Below are positions 27,891-36,208 of a DNA stretch of 64,000 nt, piece after piece. Position 1 is the first letter of the stretch. Each line of letters begins with the position of its first letter. Position numbers and translations under genes: made by a program. Under the pieces are notes generated by a model. That model saw only the letters and a list, made by a program, of their open reading frames with translations, did not search any database and was not told the origin of the DNA. The stretch comes from G942493375 sp942493375 (GTDB lineage: Bacteria > Armatimonadota > UBA5829): assembly GCA_942493375.1 (NCBI GenBank), contig OW818698.1, forward strand, positions 7,502,001 through 7,566,000. The letters run 5' to 3'.

Positions 27891-27930
27891 ATATTGCTAT
27901 GGTGCGATTTTAATCGCACCATAGCAATAT
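27891..27930. terminator. perfect 19-bp palindrome after the DUF4349 gene
   Basis: Arms 27891-27909 and 27912-27930 are exact inverted repeats (ATATTGCTATGGTGCGATT and its complement) around a two-base centre. It starts 14 bases past the DUF4349 stop and lies upstream of the rpsB promoter, so it would separate the two units. There is no T-tract, so it may be a cruciform or a repeat rather than a classic terminator. Confidence 0.55.
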
Positions 27931-27944
27931 ACCGATCAGCAGAG

Positions 27945-28907
27945 TTATTGCGTAATCCTGGACTTCATTAATATTAGTTTGCGTCTCACAAGCCAGATGA
28001 TAATAGCTAATACTAACCATATCGGGGAGTATACGAATATCCAGATCAGGCCTGAGAAAAGTGTGATGCTGGTTCTGACAAGGGATTTCCAGGCGTTTTT
28101 GAACGCATTGTTTATGCCAGGTTGACTTGGCTGCGATGGTTTTGTGAGGGTCAGAGATATTGTGGACATATCTGCCGAAGAACGCAGAAACTTGACTCTG
28201 CCTTGGAGTTTCTCGATTTCCTCTCTGACTCTGAACAGTTCATTGGAGATACTGATGATATCAGGTATGCGTTTAGCTTTTTGCATTATCTCCACATACT
28301 GAGCTTCTTCTGCCCGTTTGTTACGCAGCCTGGCTTCTATGTCAAAGACTTGCTCGGTTACGTCTTCGCCAGATACGCTTTTACGGACAGTCTTGCCGAT
28401 GTCTCCAAGCCTGGTAAGCACTCCCTCAAACGTAGAGCTCGGAACTCTGAGAGTAAGACTTGCTGTTGAGTCTCTATCATCAGGTGAACGGTTGTAGCTG
28501 GAGCTTTCAACAAATCCACCAACCGACTTAACTACAAATATTGCTTTGTTGACTGCCGTATCTATGTGTTTTGCTTGTATGGTAAGTTCAGCCGTTTTAA
28601 TAACCATCAGGGAGAAGTTGGAGTATGTTGATGAAGTAGCCATTGAATCAGCTGGATTTGAGGGCATGGCAGACTCCATTGATGGTTTTGCCATACTAAC
28701 TTGACTTGCCATACCAGGCATACCTGGCATGCCGCCACCCATTCCACCTTTCATCCCTGGACCACCCATCATATCCTTGGCTTTTGATGTTGCCTGGTAA
28801 TGCGATCGAGAGGAGCAGGAACATAAAGTGAGTGTCAATGCGATTCCGATCAATGTCATCACAAGATACTTAATACGTGAATGTCCCAGATAAATGCCGG
28901 TATCCAT
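27945..28907 (-). CDS. DUF4349 lipoprotein
   Basis: A 320-residue lipoprotein: a basic start, a hydrophobic segment and a lipobox ending LCSCSS. Residues about 40-90 are low complexity and rich in Met, Gly and Pro (repeats of GMPGM type). The DUF4349 domain follows, with LTIQAKHIDTAVNKA, GGFVESSSYN, LTLRVPSSTFEGVL and the coiled-coil-like IMQKAKRIPDIISISNELFR, ending STISLTL. A membrane segment with IWIFVYSPIWLVLAIIIWLV closes the protein, so it is anchored at both ends. The family's role is unknown; it is often near transcription or stress genes. The ATG at 28907 has GGAGG. Confidence 0.88.
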   Translation of the reverse strand: MDTGIYLGHSRIKYLVMTLIGIALTLTLCSCSSRSHYQATSKAKDMMGGPGMKGGMGGGMPGMPGMASQVSMAKPSMESAMPSNPADSMATSSTYSNFSLMVIKTAELTIQAKHIDTAVNKAIFVVKSVGGFVESSSYNRSPDDRDSTASLTLRVPSSTFEGVLTRLGDIGKTVRKSVSGEDVTEQVFDIEARLRNKRAEEAQYVEIMQKAKRIPDIISISNELFRVREEIEKLQGRVKFLRSSADMSTISLTLTKPSQPSQPGINNAFKNAWKSLVRTSITLFSGLIWIFVYSPIWLVLAIIIWLVRRKLILMKSRITQ

Positions 28908-28984
28908 TAGAAAACCTCCATTTGCAATAGTTTTATATATTGGATGCATTGATATTCAATATACTTCAGAAATATTTACTGTTA

Positions 28985-29013
28985 TTTACAAGTATATTCG
29001 TGAGTGGTAGAAT
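28985..29013 (+). promoter_or_regulatory. putative promoter of the DUF4434 gene
   Basis: TTTACA (28985-28990), a 17-base spacer and TAGAAT (29008-29013), with TGG just before the -10. It lies about 60 bases upstream of the ATG at 29072, in the gap between divergent genes. Confidence 0.6.
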
Positions 29014-29071
29014 CTCTCTGCGTTATTAGCTGCACCATAAATACTAACTTATAGATTGGAACATATATAGA

Positions 29072-29989
29072 ATGAGAATTACAGGCACTTTTTTAGATGA
29101 GATCAGCTTTGATATTCCCCACCAGAACTGGGGTTTTGAAGAATGGGATCGTGACTTTGCTGCAATGAAAGCAATTGGCATTGAGACTGCAATACTTATC
29201 CGGTCCGGATTGCACCAATGGATGACCTATCCTTCCAAGGTCCTAAAAGAGATGCGCAATGCTTTTGAACCGCCAGTAGATCTGGTAAGGATGTTTTTAG
29301 AACTCTCAGAAAAACACGGGATAGCTTTCTATTTCGGCTTAGTAGATTCATGTGAGTTTATGATCAATAATCAACCTGAAAAAGAACTGGACCTGAACCT
29401 TCGCATAATAGACGAAGCATGGTCAATGTATGGCAATTATCCAGCATTCAAAGGCTGGTATATCACACATGAATTCAGCCGAATGAGAGCAGATGCAATG
29501 GATGTCTACGCCAAATTGGGCAGGCACACCAAAGAGCTCTCCGGGAATCTACCTGTTTTGATTTCTCCATATATTGAAGGGGTAAAAGACGGTCTCACTG
29601 AGTCAAACATAACACCTGAACAGCATGAGAAAGAGTGGGATGAGATAATGTCTATTCTCAAGGGTGCTGTTGATATAGTAGCTTTCCAGGACGGGCATGT
29701 GGATTTTAATGAGCTTGAAGAGTTCCTTATCATAAATAAGGCTCTAGCAGACAAGCATGGTATTAAGTGCTGGACAAACTCCGAAACATTCGACAGGGAC
29801 ATGCCGATCAAGTTCCCTCCAATAAAATGGGAAAAACTCCTGTTGAAACTCAATGCTGCAGAAAGAGCCGGATACGAGAATGCCATCACATTTGAGTTTT
29901 CCCATTTCATGAGCCCGAACTCCTGCTATCCACAAGCCCATTATCTCTATAAGAGATATTGCGAGCATTATGGTATCAAGCTGCCGTAG
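29072..29989 (+). CDS. DUF4434-like TIM-barrel protein
   Basis: The protein opens ITGTFLDEISFDIPHQNWGF followed by a helix ending in AAMKAIGIETAILIRSGL, the pattern of DUF4434 proteins, which are predicted clan-A TIM barrels related to glycosidases. Further barrel strands read IAFYFGLVDS, FKGWYITHEFS (a candidate catalytic Glu after TH), LISPYIEG, VAFQDGHV and NAITFEFSHF. There is no signal peptide. Function is unproven; a glycosidase acting on small sugars inside the cell is possible. It has its own promoter and is followed after 75 bases by two YcxB-like genes. Confidence 0.75.
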   Translation: MRITGTFLDEISFDIPHQNWGFEEWDRDFAAMKAIGIETAILIRSGLHQWMTYPSKVLKEMRNAFEPPVDLVRMFLELSEKHGIAFYFGLVDSCEFMINNQPEKELDLNLRIIDEAWSMYGNYPAFKGWYITHEFSRMRADAMDVYAKLGRHTKELSGNLPVLISPYIEGVKDGLTESNITPEQHEKEWDEIMSILKGAVDIVAFQDGHVDFNELEEFLIINKALADKHGIKCWTNSETFDRDMPIKFPPIKWEKLLLKLNAAERAGYENAITFEFSHFMSPNSCYPQAHYLYKRYCEHYGIKLP

Positions 29990-30064
29990 TTAAGTGCCAC
30001 AGGTGCAAATATGATCGACATCCGGAACAGGGGATGTTGTCGGCTGAATCTATAGGGGACTACG

Positions 30065-30580
30065 TTGAAGATAAAATATGCGGTTGATATTTCTGATATA
30101 GTGGCATTCAATCAATTTCACCTGGACACTTCGCCACTCGTGCGCAAACAAAGAATCAAGATGCTGGTATTTGCTGCTTTGGTTTATGGGTCTGTTGCTT
30201 TGTTAATGGCATCTGGAAAGCATTCAATTTATAATGTGAGTGTTTTCGTCATTGTCTATGCCGGTTTTATGTTTTGGTATCTTAGATATGGTCGTAAAGT
30301 TAATGTAAAACGGATAATGAGGATCTACGCTGGCGGAAAAAACACAGGCATTTTCGGTGAACATGAACTTGAATTGCTACCTGATGGCATTCGAGAAGTT
30401 ACTTCCGTAAATGAGCACATTACAAAGTTTTCGGGAATTGAAAAGGTAGAAGCAACCGAAACCCATGTGTTTGTCTTCTTCAGCTCTTTATCTGCATATG
30501 TTATTCCAAAGTCCAAAATATCAGAAGGTAATCTTGATGCATTTGTAATTGCCCTCAGAGTAAATATTCACCCCCAATGA
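30065..30580 (+). CDS. YcxB-like membrane protein 1
   Basis: A 171-residue protein with the YcxB-like layout: an N-terminal strand region (IKYAVDISDIVAFNQFHL), two adjacent hydrophobic segments at about residues 35-75, and a C-terminal beta domain with ITKFSGIEKVEATETHVFVF and the conserved AYVIPKSK motif. Function of the family is unknown. The start is TTG behind GGGGAC. It is followed after 43 bases by a paralog, so the two arose by tandem duplication. Confidence 0.75.
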   Translation: MKIKYAVDISDIVAFNQFHLDTSPLVRKQRIKMLVFAALVYGSVALLMASGKHSIYNVSVFVIVYAGFMFWYLRYGRKVNVKRIMRIYAGGKNTGIFGEHELELLPDGIREVTSVNEHITKFSGIEKVEATETHVFVFFSSLSAYVIPKSKISEGNLDAFVIALRVNIHPQ

Positions 30581-30623
30581 ATAAGGTTAGTGCTGAAAAT
30601 TAACTCATTCTGAAAGGACAAAG

Positions 30624-31166
30624 ATGAAGATACAATACACTATGGATTTCGAGGATTTTACAGCATATTATGAGTTTTTCCTTAGCAATTCACCGTTCGC
30701 CGTAAAATGGAGAAAGAAACTCCTCATTATTTTCGCTATATGTGCGTTTTCGTATTTTTCGGTAATTACTTTATTTGTCGGACAACCTGAAGATATCTTA
30801 TATGCATTGGTAATTGAAGTGCTTTTTCTATATCTTTATCTGCGCTATTCGTCGAATACCTTTTTGTTCACTAATTATTGGAAAAAATACGGATATTCAC
30901 ATTTTTCAAATGAAGAGGTTTATTCTATATGGATAAGGAAACGAGTTTTGGGTGTGCACGAACTTGACCTATTAGAGGATAAAATGCAGAAAACCAGATC
31001 CGGTAAAAGACGATTAACAAAATATACTCGAATCAACCATATTGAAGATATCGGAACCCATGTATTTGTTTACGATGATTATCCAGTTCCCAATATAATC
31101 CCAAAGAACAAAATTGCGGAAGGCGATTTGGATGCTTTTATTGTTGCTCTTAAGCAGAAACTATAA
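30624..31166 (+). CDS. YcxB-like membrane protein 2
   Basis: A paralog of the preceding protein: the opening IQYTMDFEDFTAYYEFFLSN mirrors it, two membrane segments follow, and the C-terminal domain has the strands KYTRINHIEDIGTHVFVY and the NIIPKNKIAEGDLDAFIVAL end that also closes the first protein. It differs mainly in a longer loop (about 75-120). ATG with AAAGGA. No function is known for the family; a shared operon with the phosphoesterase gene 30 bases downstream is likely. Confidence 0.75.
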   Translation: MKIQYTMDFEDFTAYYEFFLSNSPFAVKWRKKLLIIFAICAFSYFSVITLFVGQPEDILYALVIEVLFLYLYLRYSSNTFLFTNYWKKYGYSHFSNEEVYSIWIRKRVLGVHELDLLEDKMQKTRSGKRRLTKYTRINHIEDIGTHVFVYDDYPVPNIIPKNKIAEGDLDAFIVALKQKL

Positions 31167-31196
31167 TATAACGTTTACTAATAAGGACTACTCAAA

Positions 31197-32213
31197 ATGA
31201 AATATTCAACCTATCTTGTAATGTTGTTTGTCGTGACTTTGGCATTACCCTTACAGGCCTCCCGTGCAGCCGATTCTCGTCTCAAATGCAAACCAGACGG
31301 AACATTCAAAGTCGTAATGTTTGCCGATACTCAGGACGATGAGGAGATGGATCCACGGACTACGGCTCTTATGGAGAAAGTCCTGGATGAAGAGAAGCCG
31401 GATATGGTTGTGATTGGTGGAGACTGCATATCCGGCGGTGCTTGTGAGACTGTCGATCAGGTAAAACAGGCGATCTCCCATGTTGCCTATCCAATGGAGA
31501 AAAGAAATATCCCGTGGGCAATAGTCTTTGGTAACCACGACCAGGAACATTTCCCCAAGACCAAACTGGCTAAAGACCAGGTGATGAGGATTTACGAGAG
31601 CTATCCCTGGAATGTAAACAAAGGCTGGCAAAAGGGAATATATGGGGTGGGGAACAAAGATATCCTGATCCGGGATAATACTGGTAAATCAATCGTTTTC
31701 GCACTGTGGTTGCTTGACTCAAATGAATACGCACCTAAAGCGATTGGTGGGTATGATTGGATACACTCAGATCAAGTAGCATGGTACATAAATACATCAA
31801 AGGACATAGAAAAGAAAAACGGTAAGCAGATCCCGGGGATTATGTTCTTCCACATACCTTTGTGCGAGTATTCCGAAATGGTAACACAGCTTAAGATCAC
31901 CGACGATCGGAATGAACCGGAGTGTCCTTCTAAAGTCAACAGCGGATTATTTGCGGCAATACTGGATAGACAGGATGTCAAGGGTGTATTTGTAGGGCAT
32001 GACCATGTCAACAGTTATGTAGCTGAATGGATGGGTGTAAAGCTGGGGTATTGTAGCGGTGCTGGATTCGGCACGTATAATATGCCAGATGACAACCCGC
32101 GGGGCAAACGGACAAGAGGCGGTCGAGTCTTCCTGATCAAACAGTCCGACCCATGGAATTATGAAACGTGGATGCGATATCTGGATGGAGATACATTCCC
32201 CAAGCAACCATAA
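31197..32213 (+). CDS. exported calcineurin-like metallophosphoesterase
   Basis: A signal peptide (KYSTYLVMLFVVTLALPLQA) precedes the metallophosphoesterase fold. Metal ligands are seen in order: Asp in VMFADTQD, Asp in VIGGDCISGG, Asn-His in VFGNHDQEH, His in MFFHIPL and the GHDH motif in VFVGHDHVNSY. The dinuclear site is therefore complete. The arrangement resembles the purple acid phosphatase-like/SiaI group. It probably cleaves phosphomonoesters or diesters in the periplasm. ATG with AAGGA. It is convergent with msrB, with a shared terminator between. Confidence 0.9.
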   Translation: MKYSTYLVMLFVVTLALPLQASRAADSRLKCKPDGTFKVVMFADTQDDEEMDPRTTALMEKVLDEEKPDMVVIGGDCISGGACETVDQVKQAISHVAYPMEKRNIPWAIVFGNHDQEHFPKTKLAKDQVMRIYESYPWNVNKGWQKGIYGVGNKDILIRDNTGKSIVFALWLLDSNEYAPKAIGGYDWIHSDQVAWYINTSKDIEKKNGKQIPGIMFFHIPLCEYSEMVTQLKITDDRNEPECPSKVNSGLFAAILDRQDVKGVFVGHDHVNSYVAEWMGVKLGYCSGAGFGTYNMPDDNPRGKRTRGGRVFLIKQSDPWNYETWMRYLDGDTFPKQP

Positions 32214-32220
32214 ATGATTA

Positions 32221-32256
32221 GAAGGTACGATCCTCTGCGTCGAGAGTCGTACCTTC
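32221..32256. terminator. bidirectional terminator hairpin
   Basis: GAAGGTACGA (32221-32230) pairs exactly with TCGTACCTTC (32247-32256) around a 16-base loop. It lies between the convergent phosphoesterase and msrB genes. T-tracts are weak on both sides. Confidence 0.65.
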
Positions 32257-32270
32257 GATAATCCTTGAAA

Positions 32271-32843
32271 TTATTTGTCAGGGACCAGTTCCAGCGAAAC
32301 TGAATTGATGCAATAGCGTTTCCCTGTGGGCTCAGGACCATCATCGAATACATGCCCTAAATGAGCTCCACATTTTGCGCATGTGACTTCAGTTCTTGTC
32401 ATACCATGTGTAGTATCCGTATGATATTTAACTCCCTTGGCATCAGCTGGAGAGAAGAAACTTGGCCAACCGCAACCAGCCTCGAATTTCGTCTTCGACT
32501 CAAACAACACATTACCGCAAGCCGCACATTTATAAACCCCTTTTACTTTAGAGTCCCAATATTTGCCGGTAAAAGGTGCCTCTGTGCCTTTCTCACGCAT
32601 TACACGATATTGTTCGGGAGTCAGGATTTTCTTCCAATCCTCCTGTGATTTCTCAGGAATTACAGGAGGTTTATTTTCCTTGGTCATCTTTTTGATACCC
32701 TGAACTTTCTTTTGGATATGTGCAGGTCTGGTTGTATGGTGTTTCTGGACCTGTGGAGTAGTTTTCGGTTTATCAACAACTGCTCCATAGAGTGATATTG
32801 AAACTGCTGTTAACAAAGCAGCAATGAAAATCTTACTTAGCAA
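32271..32843 (-). CDS. msrB: exported peptide-methionine (R)-S-oxide reductase
   Basis: The MsrB domain occupies about residues 65-188. It has the zinc-binding pairs CAACGN and CAKCGAH, the GCGWPSF segment and the catalytic cysteine in RYCINSVSLEL. An N-terminal signal sequence (KIFIAALLTAVSISLYGA) and a basic linker show that the protein is exported, so it repairs oxidised methionine in the envelope. No MsrA domain is fused. The start is TTG with AAGGAG. It is convergent with the phosphoesterase gene. Confidence 0.95.
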   Translation of the reverse strand: MLSKIFIAALLTAVSISLYGAVVDKPKTTPQVQKHHTTRPAHIQKKVQGIKKMTKENKPPVIPEKSQEDWKKILTPEQYRVMREKGTEAPFTGKYWDSKVKGVYKCAACGNVLFESKTKFEAGCGWPSFFSPADAKGVKYHTDTTHGMTRTEVTCAKCGAHLGHVFDDGPEPTGKRYCINSVSLELVPDK

Positions 32844-32942
32844 TTAATCCCACTCCTTGAAATCTTTGATATATATATGGACGTTTGAAAGCGGGTTTGC
32901 GTTCTGGAATAGAGAAATTGGTTTTGAAGCAATTCTGCACAT

Positions 32943-33048
32943 TAACCCGCATTATTCACCAAGCTTCGCTTTTGGCTGGCAGTAGAGACAAAAGCTGAGA
33001 GTGTAAATGCAGAGCATTTACACCGTCAATCATGAATAATGCGGGCTA
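32943..33048. repeat. MITE-like palindromic element, copy 2 (106 bp) with nested hairpin
   Basis: Same element as 9839-9918, with better terminal inverted repeats: TAACCCGCATTATTCA against TAGCCCGCATTATTCA, 15 of 16 positions. Relative to copy 1 it contains about 26 extra bases after GACAAAAGCTG, and these hold a perfect hairpin, GTGTAAATGC paired with GCATTTACAC around AGA. It lies in the 310-base gap between the msrB start and the BON gene end; the rest of the gap shows nothing recognisable. Confidence 0.78.
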
Positions 33049-33153
33049 AGGAACAAGCTGGCACTCATCCTGTCCGAATACGAACATCTCTATCCCATCC
33101 AGAAAAGGATTCAGGATGGGATATGTTGCAGAGGTCAGAAAAGAGAGAATATG

Positions 33154-33441
33154 TCAGATTACTATATTCTTCTTCTTACCGCTGCTCATCCTATCGCGCC
33201 CGGGGGTTTGGACATCTACTATAACATCACGAATTCCCGGATGCTGCCGGATACATTTGCACAGGGTCGTCATGACTTCATCTACATCGGTATCCTCGTG
33301 GTAGCCTCTTATAGGCTTGACCCGTCCCTGCAGATATACAACACCTGAACTGACGCTTATTCGCAGTTCTGAGGCATCAAGTGGATGTTTTCCGACATCC
33401 CGCATGATAGAACGAACCATTAAAGAATCCTGACCTGACAT
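33154..33441 (-). CDS. small BON-domain protein
   Basis: A 95-residue protein that consists almost wholly of one BON-like domain: a helix (SLMVRSIMRDVGKHPL), the strand pair LRISVSSGVVYLQGRV and the final strand IRDVIVDVQT. BON domains bind phospholipids or other envelope parts. There is no signal peptide, and the basic tail (SSGKKKN) is unusual. The ATG has a clear GGGAGG site. The minus strand is coding; plus-strand frames here have no ribosome binding sites. Confidence 0.75.
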   Translation of the reverse strand: MSGQDSLMVRSIMRDVGKHPLDASELRISVSSGVVYLQGRVKPIRGYHEDTDVDEVMTTLCKCIRQHPGIRDVIVDVQTPGRDRMSSGKKKNIVI

Positions 33442-33736
33442 TATAAAGCCTCCCTTATGGTAGAACTTTCTAATACAAGCGTAGAATACATTATGTATAG
33501 TATATTATACCTCATTAATTGCTGGAATATACATTCACACAAGAATTATATGGCAGTGTGTTTGCCACGACATGGCTATTCCGTAATATTGCGGGTAGAA
33601 TCAAATCGTTTGGTAGGAAATAATGCGGGAACTGGCAGTATATTTGGGGCTACATACGGATTTATATAAGGCAATATTATGACAGGCAGCCAATTTTCGA
33701 TTCCTTGACTGCCTATCCTATTGGGGAGAATTAGTG

Positions 33737-34855
33737 TTATTTGCGACCGAAGCAGTAGAGAGTGCCGTCCCCAGATCCGATGATCATTCTTCCTTGTGTA
33801 AATGCAGGAGAAGATTTCACAGGGCCTCCTGTCTTAAAACGCCATACTTGTTTGCCGGTAAGCATATCCAACCCGAGAATCTCACCATCATCAGTCCCTA
33901 CATAAACACGCTCTCCCGCAATTACTGGAGATGAATCTATAGCTCCTCTGCATTTGTGAGCCCATTTAGTAATACCGTCCGCTACATTAACAGCGAAGAT
34001 ATTGCCACTCCGAGAGGCAAGAACTGCAGTAGAAGCATCAACTGCAGCAGCAGCGTAAAATCCGCCGCCCTGGCCACTTTCCTTTTTGTTCCAAAGAATG
34101 CGACCATCGGATATTCGAACTGCAAGGTAGTCCCCTGTTAGTGATCCCAGAACCACTCTGCCATCTACAAATGCCGGAGATGCAGAAATATTAGTCTCTA
34201 CATCAGCCACAGCTTTCTGCTTTCCTGTTTTTATATCGATAATACGAACCTTGCCATCGCATCCAGCAATAATGACATTGTTGTCGCTGACACACGGAGA
34301 ACAGTGTACCTGTGCATCGGTTTTATGTTTCCAGATCAATTTTCCGGTTCTTGCATTCAGACAGTAAAGCAGATTATCATATGATCCGAACATCACCTGC
34401 CCATTAACCGCTGCAGGTGAGGATATAACTTTGTCGTTTGCCTTGAACTTCCATATAAACTTTCCAGTAACAGCATTCAGGGCAAATACTGCTCCACGTT
34501 CATTACCAAATATCACCATATTCTGGTATACACAAGGGCTGCTGCTGACTGCATCACCTGCGTTAAATTTCCACTTATATTTCCCATCATTACGTCCAAT
34601 GCAGTAGAAAACACCCTTCTGTGTGCCAAAATATACCAAATTGCCAAATATTGCAGCCGTGGACTGTATGTCACCACCAGCTTTAAATGTCCACAAGAGC
34701 TTGGGTTTGGATGGCAGTCCCAAAGCAGACCGACCAGACATCGCTAAATTTCCACGGAAACTTGGCCAATTAGTTTGAGCGTTTACGGAAGATACCATGG
34801 CAAATGCAGCCAGTGTCATTAATACTGCTGACACCACAGATTTGATTCTCATCAT
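33737..34855 (-). CDS. exported PQQ-like beta-propeller protein
   Basis: After a signal peptide (MRIKSVVSAVLMTLAAFAMV, cleavage after NAQ) the protein has seven to eight repeats of the PQQ/BamB type, each about 40 residues, with the phrases VYFGTQKGVFYCIGRNDGK, VMFGSYDNLLYCLNARTGK and VYVGTDDGEILGLDMLTGK. The WPSFRG start motif is typical of this group in Planctomycetes and relatives. It has no dehydrogenase residues, so it is probably a binding or scaffold propeller in the envelope. GAGAAAGAGG lies upstream. The 295 bases downstream of its stop hold only a weak six-pair hairpin (33684-33714). Confidence 0.88.
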   Translation of the reverse strand: MMRIKSVVSAVLMTLAAFAMVSSVNAQTNWPSFRGNLAMSGRSALGLPSKPKLLWTFKAGGDIQSTAAIFGNLVYFGTQKGVFYCIGRNDGKYKWKFNAGDAVSSSPCVYQNMVIFGNERGAVFALNAVTGKFIWKFKANDKVISSPAAVNGQVMFGSYDNLLYCLNARTGKLIWKHKTDAQVHCSPCVSDNNVIIAGCDGKVRIIDIKTGKQKAVADVETNISASPAFVDGRVVLGSLTGDYLAVRISDGRILWNKKESGQGGGFYAAAAVDASTAVLASRSGNIFAVNVADGITKWAHKCRGAIDSSPVIAGERVYVGTDDGEILGLDMLTGKQVWRFKTGGPVKSSPAFTQGRMIIGSGDGTLYCFGRK

Positions 34856-35128
34856 CTACCTCTTTCTCCCAACAGAGAGACTATACATATATATAATTGA
34901 CAGTCGCATTACAAGTATATTTATCTTTCACAGGCAAATTCTCCTTTGCCTGCATAATTACCAGTTTTGTCATATTGTGTGCAGGAGCATATCAGTAAAT
35001 GGCACTTGCTCTGGCATAACCTATACAGTTGAACGCTAAAACACAAGTTATTGTTCAACCCAAATGAATGACATTAATTGATATTTTAGTCGGTATTCTA
35101 CTATTAAAGACAATAAGGAGAACAAACC

Positions 35129-35302
35129 ATGCAGTGTGAATGTGGCAGAGAGATAGTAAATGTCCCGGAGCATCTTCAAAGACTGGCAAAATGGCAGTGT
35201 AAAGAATGCGGTCGAAATATAGATACCGCAGGACATAAAGTAAAACGCATCGCAGATGAAAATCACGAAGAAATGTATGAAATCCGTAAGAAAGCAGCAT
35301 AA
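35129..35302 (+). CDS. 57-residue zinc-ribbon protein
   Basis: The frame starts MQCECGREIVNVPEHLQRL and has a second pair in CKECGRNID, giving a CxC and CxxC four-cysteine zinc ribbon over residues 3-32. A basic, charged C-terminus (KVKRIADENHEEMYEIRKK) follows. It has an AAGGAG site ten bases before the ATG. It is divergent from the propeller gene. Such tiny zinc ribbons often bind RNA, ribosomes or RNA polymerase; no partner is visible. Confidence 0.75.
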   Translation: MQCECGREIVNVPEHLQRLAKWQCKECGRNIDTAGHKVKRIADENHEEMYEIRKKAA

Positions 35303-35489
35303 ATATTATGGAACATAATGCTAAGCATCTACGTTTTGAATCCTGAATGCCATTACAGATTCTTACCCGTTATTGCTTATTGTGGTGTTCGCAGCTTGTA
35401 AAATGACACCGCAGTATACATCTTTGACGCTCTGGGGTATACTAAACTGTATGTGGTTTTGAAAAACGATTGTGAGGACTGGTAGTAAT

Positions 35490-35837
35490 ATGAACAACAG
35501 TGTAGATGTGATGGGTTCCGGAGTAAAATTTATCGACCGCGAGCAACTGGTTGGTTTGGCTGCAAGAGCATTAGGAGCAGAGCATAAAGTGCTACTTATA
35601 TGCGACTTGGCTGGCAACAAATGCAGCGAAGAGATTCAAGAATATATTGACGCTTTAGAGATTGCTGATGTGCTAGACAGTCAGGATTCAACAAAACTAT
35701 CCATTCCAGATCTGCAACTTGTAGTTGTTCCATTCAATTCTCTATACATTGCTGAGGAAGTCTATCGTGGAATACCACATGCTACACATTTTGTAACATT
35801 GTGGGTTGATGGACAACCATATGCTGGTGCGTGCTAA
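35490..35837 (+). CDS. hypothetical protein, 115 residues
   Basis: I do not recognise the family. It has alternating strands and helices: a helix around QLVGLAARALGA, a strand VLLICDLAG followed by CSEEIQEYIDALEI, a strand LQLVVVPFN, and a final FVTLWVDGQPYAG. This looks like a small alpha/beta domain. It has no signal peptide. I use the ATG at 35490; a GTG six codons upstream (35472) is also in frame, and its GTGAGG would serve as the ribosome binding site of the ATG. Codon use looks coding, and no other frame is open. The next small gene follows after 80 bases. Confidence 0.6.
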   Translation: MNNSVDVMGSGVKFIDREQLVGLAARALGAEHKVLLICDLAGNKCSEEIQEYIDALEIADVLDSQDSTKLSIPDLQLVVVPFNSLYIAEEVYRGIPHATHFVTLWVDGQPYAGAC

Positions 35838-35918
35838 TATATTTATAGAACAATATTGTTCTATAATATCACAAACCATAGAATGGTAAATATCATGGTT
35901 GTAAAAGGAGATCGTTGT

Positions 35919-36185
35919 ATGAAATATCTCGGCAAACACATGTTAATTGCGATTTTGGCGCTAGGTTTGGTATCTCCTGCACTTGCAGCGTCTACGTCGA
36001 CCTGTCCTACGAAATCGCATGTTACAACTAAGAAAGTTGTTAAGTCATCGCATAAGGCAACAAAAAGCGTAAAAAAAACTGCTGGCAAATGCCCGGCAGC
36101 AAGCAGCAAGAAACCCGCTAAAGCTGGTTCGTGCCCGGTTGCACATAGCTCGAAACCTGCTAAAGGTGGTTCTTGCCCCAGATAG
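35919..36185 (+). CDS. small exported protein with Cys-Pro repeats
   Basis: An 88-residue protein with a signal peptide (KYLGKHMLIAILALGLVSPALA). The mature part is rich in Lys, Ser, Ala and Pro, with imperfect repeats ending in KPAKAGSCP and KPAKGGSCP; each unit has one Cys followed by Pro (TCP, KCP, SCP, SCP). It could be cross-linked by disulphides or bind polyanions by its basic repeats. It resembles no family that I know. The ATG has an AAAGGAG site. A strong hairpin follows the stop. Confidence 0.7.
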   Translation: MKYLGKHMLIAILALGLVSPALAASTSTCPTKSHVTTKKVVKSSHKATKSVKKTAGKCPAASSKKPAKAGSCPVAHSSKPAKGGSCPR

Positions 36186-36208
36186 AGAATAAAACGTCTG
36201 CTTAACAA

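Noticed and set aside
26778..27971. 397-codon plus-strand frame
   Set aside because: It is antisense to rpsB, which is unmistakable; the long frame results from the codon bias of the real gene.
33039..33348. three short plus-strand frames
   Set aside because: They are antisense to the BON gene, which has a clear ribosome binding site and domain pattern.
33457..33669. 70-codon plus-strand frame in an intergenic region
   Set aside because: No ribosome binding site, odd composition and no similarity to a known domain; the gap is better left as non-coding.
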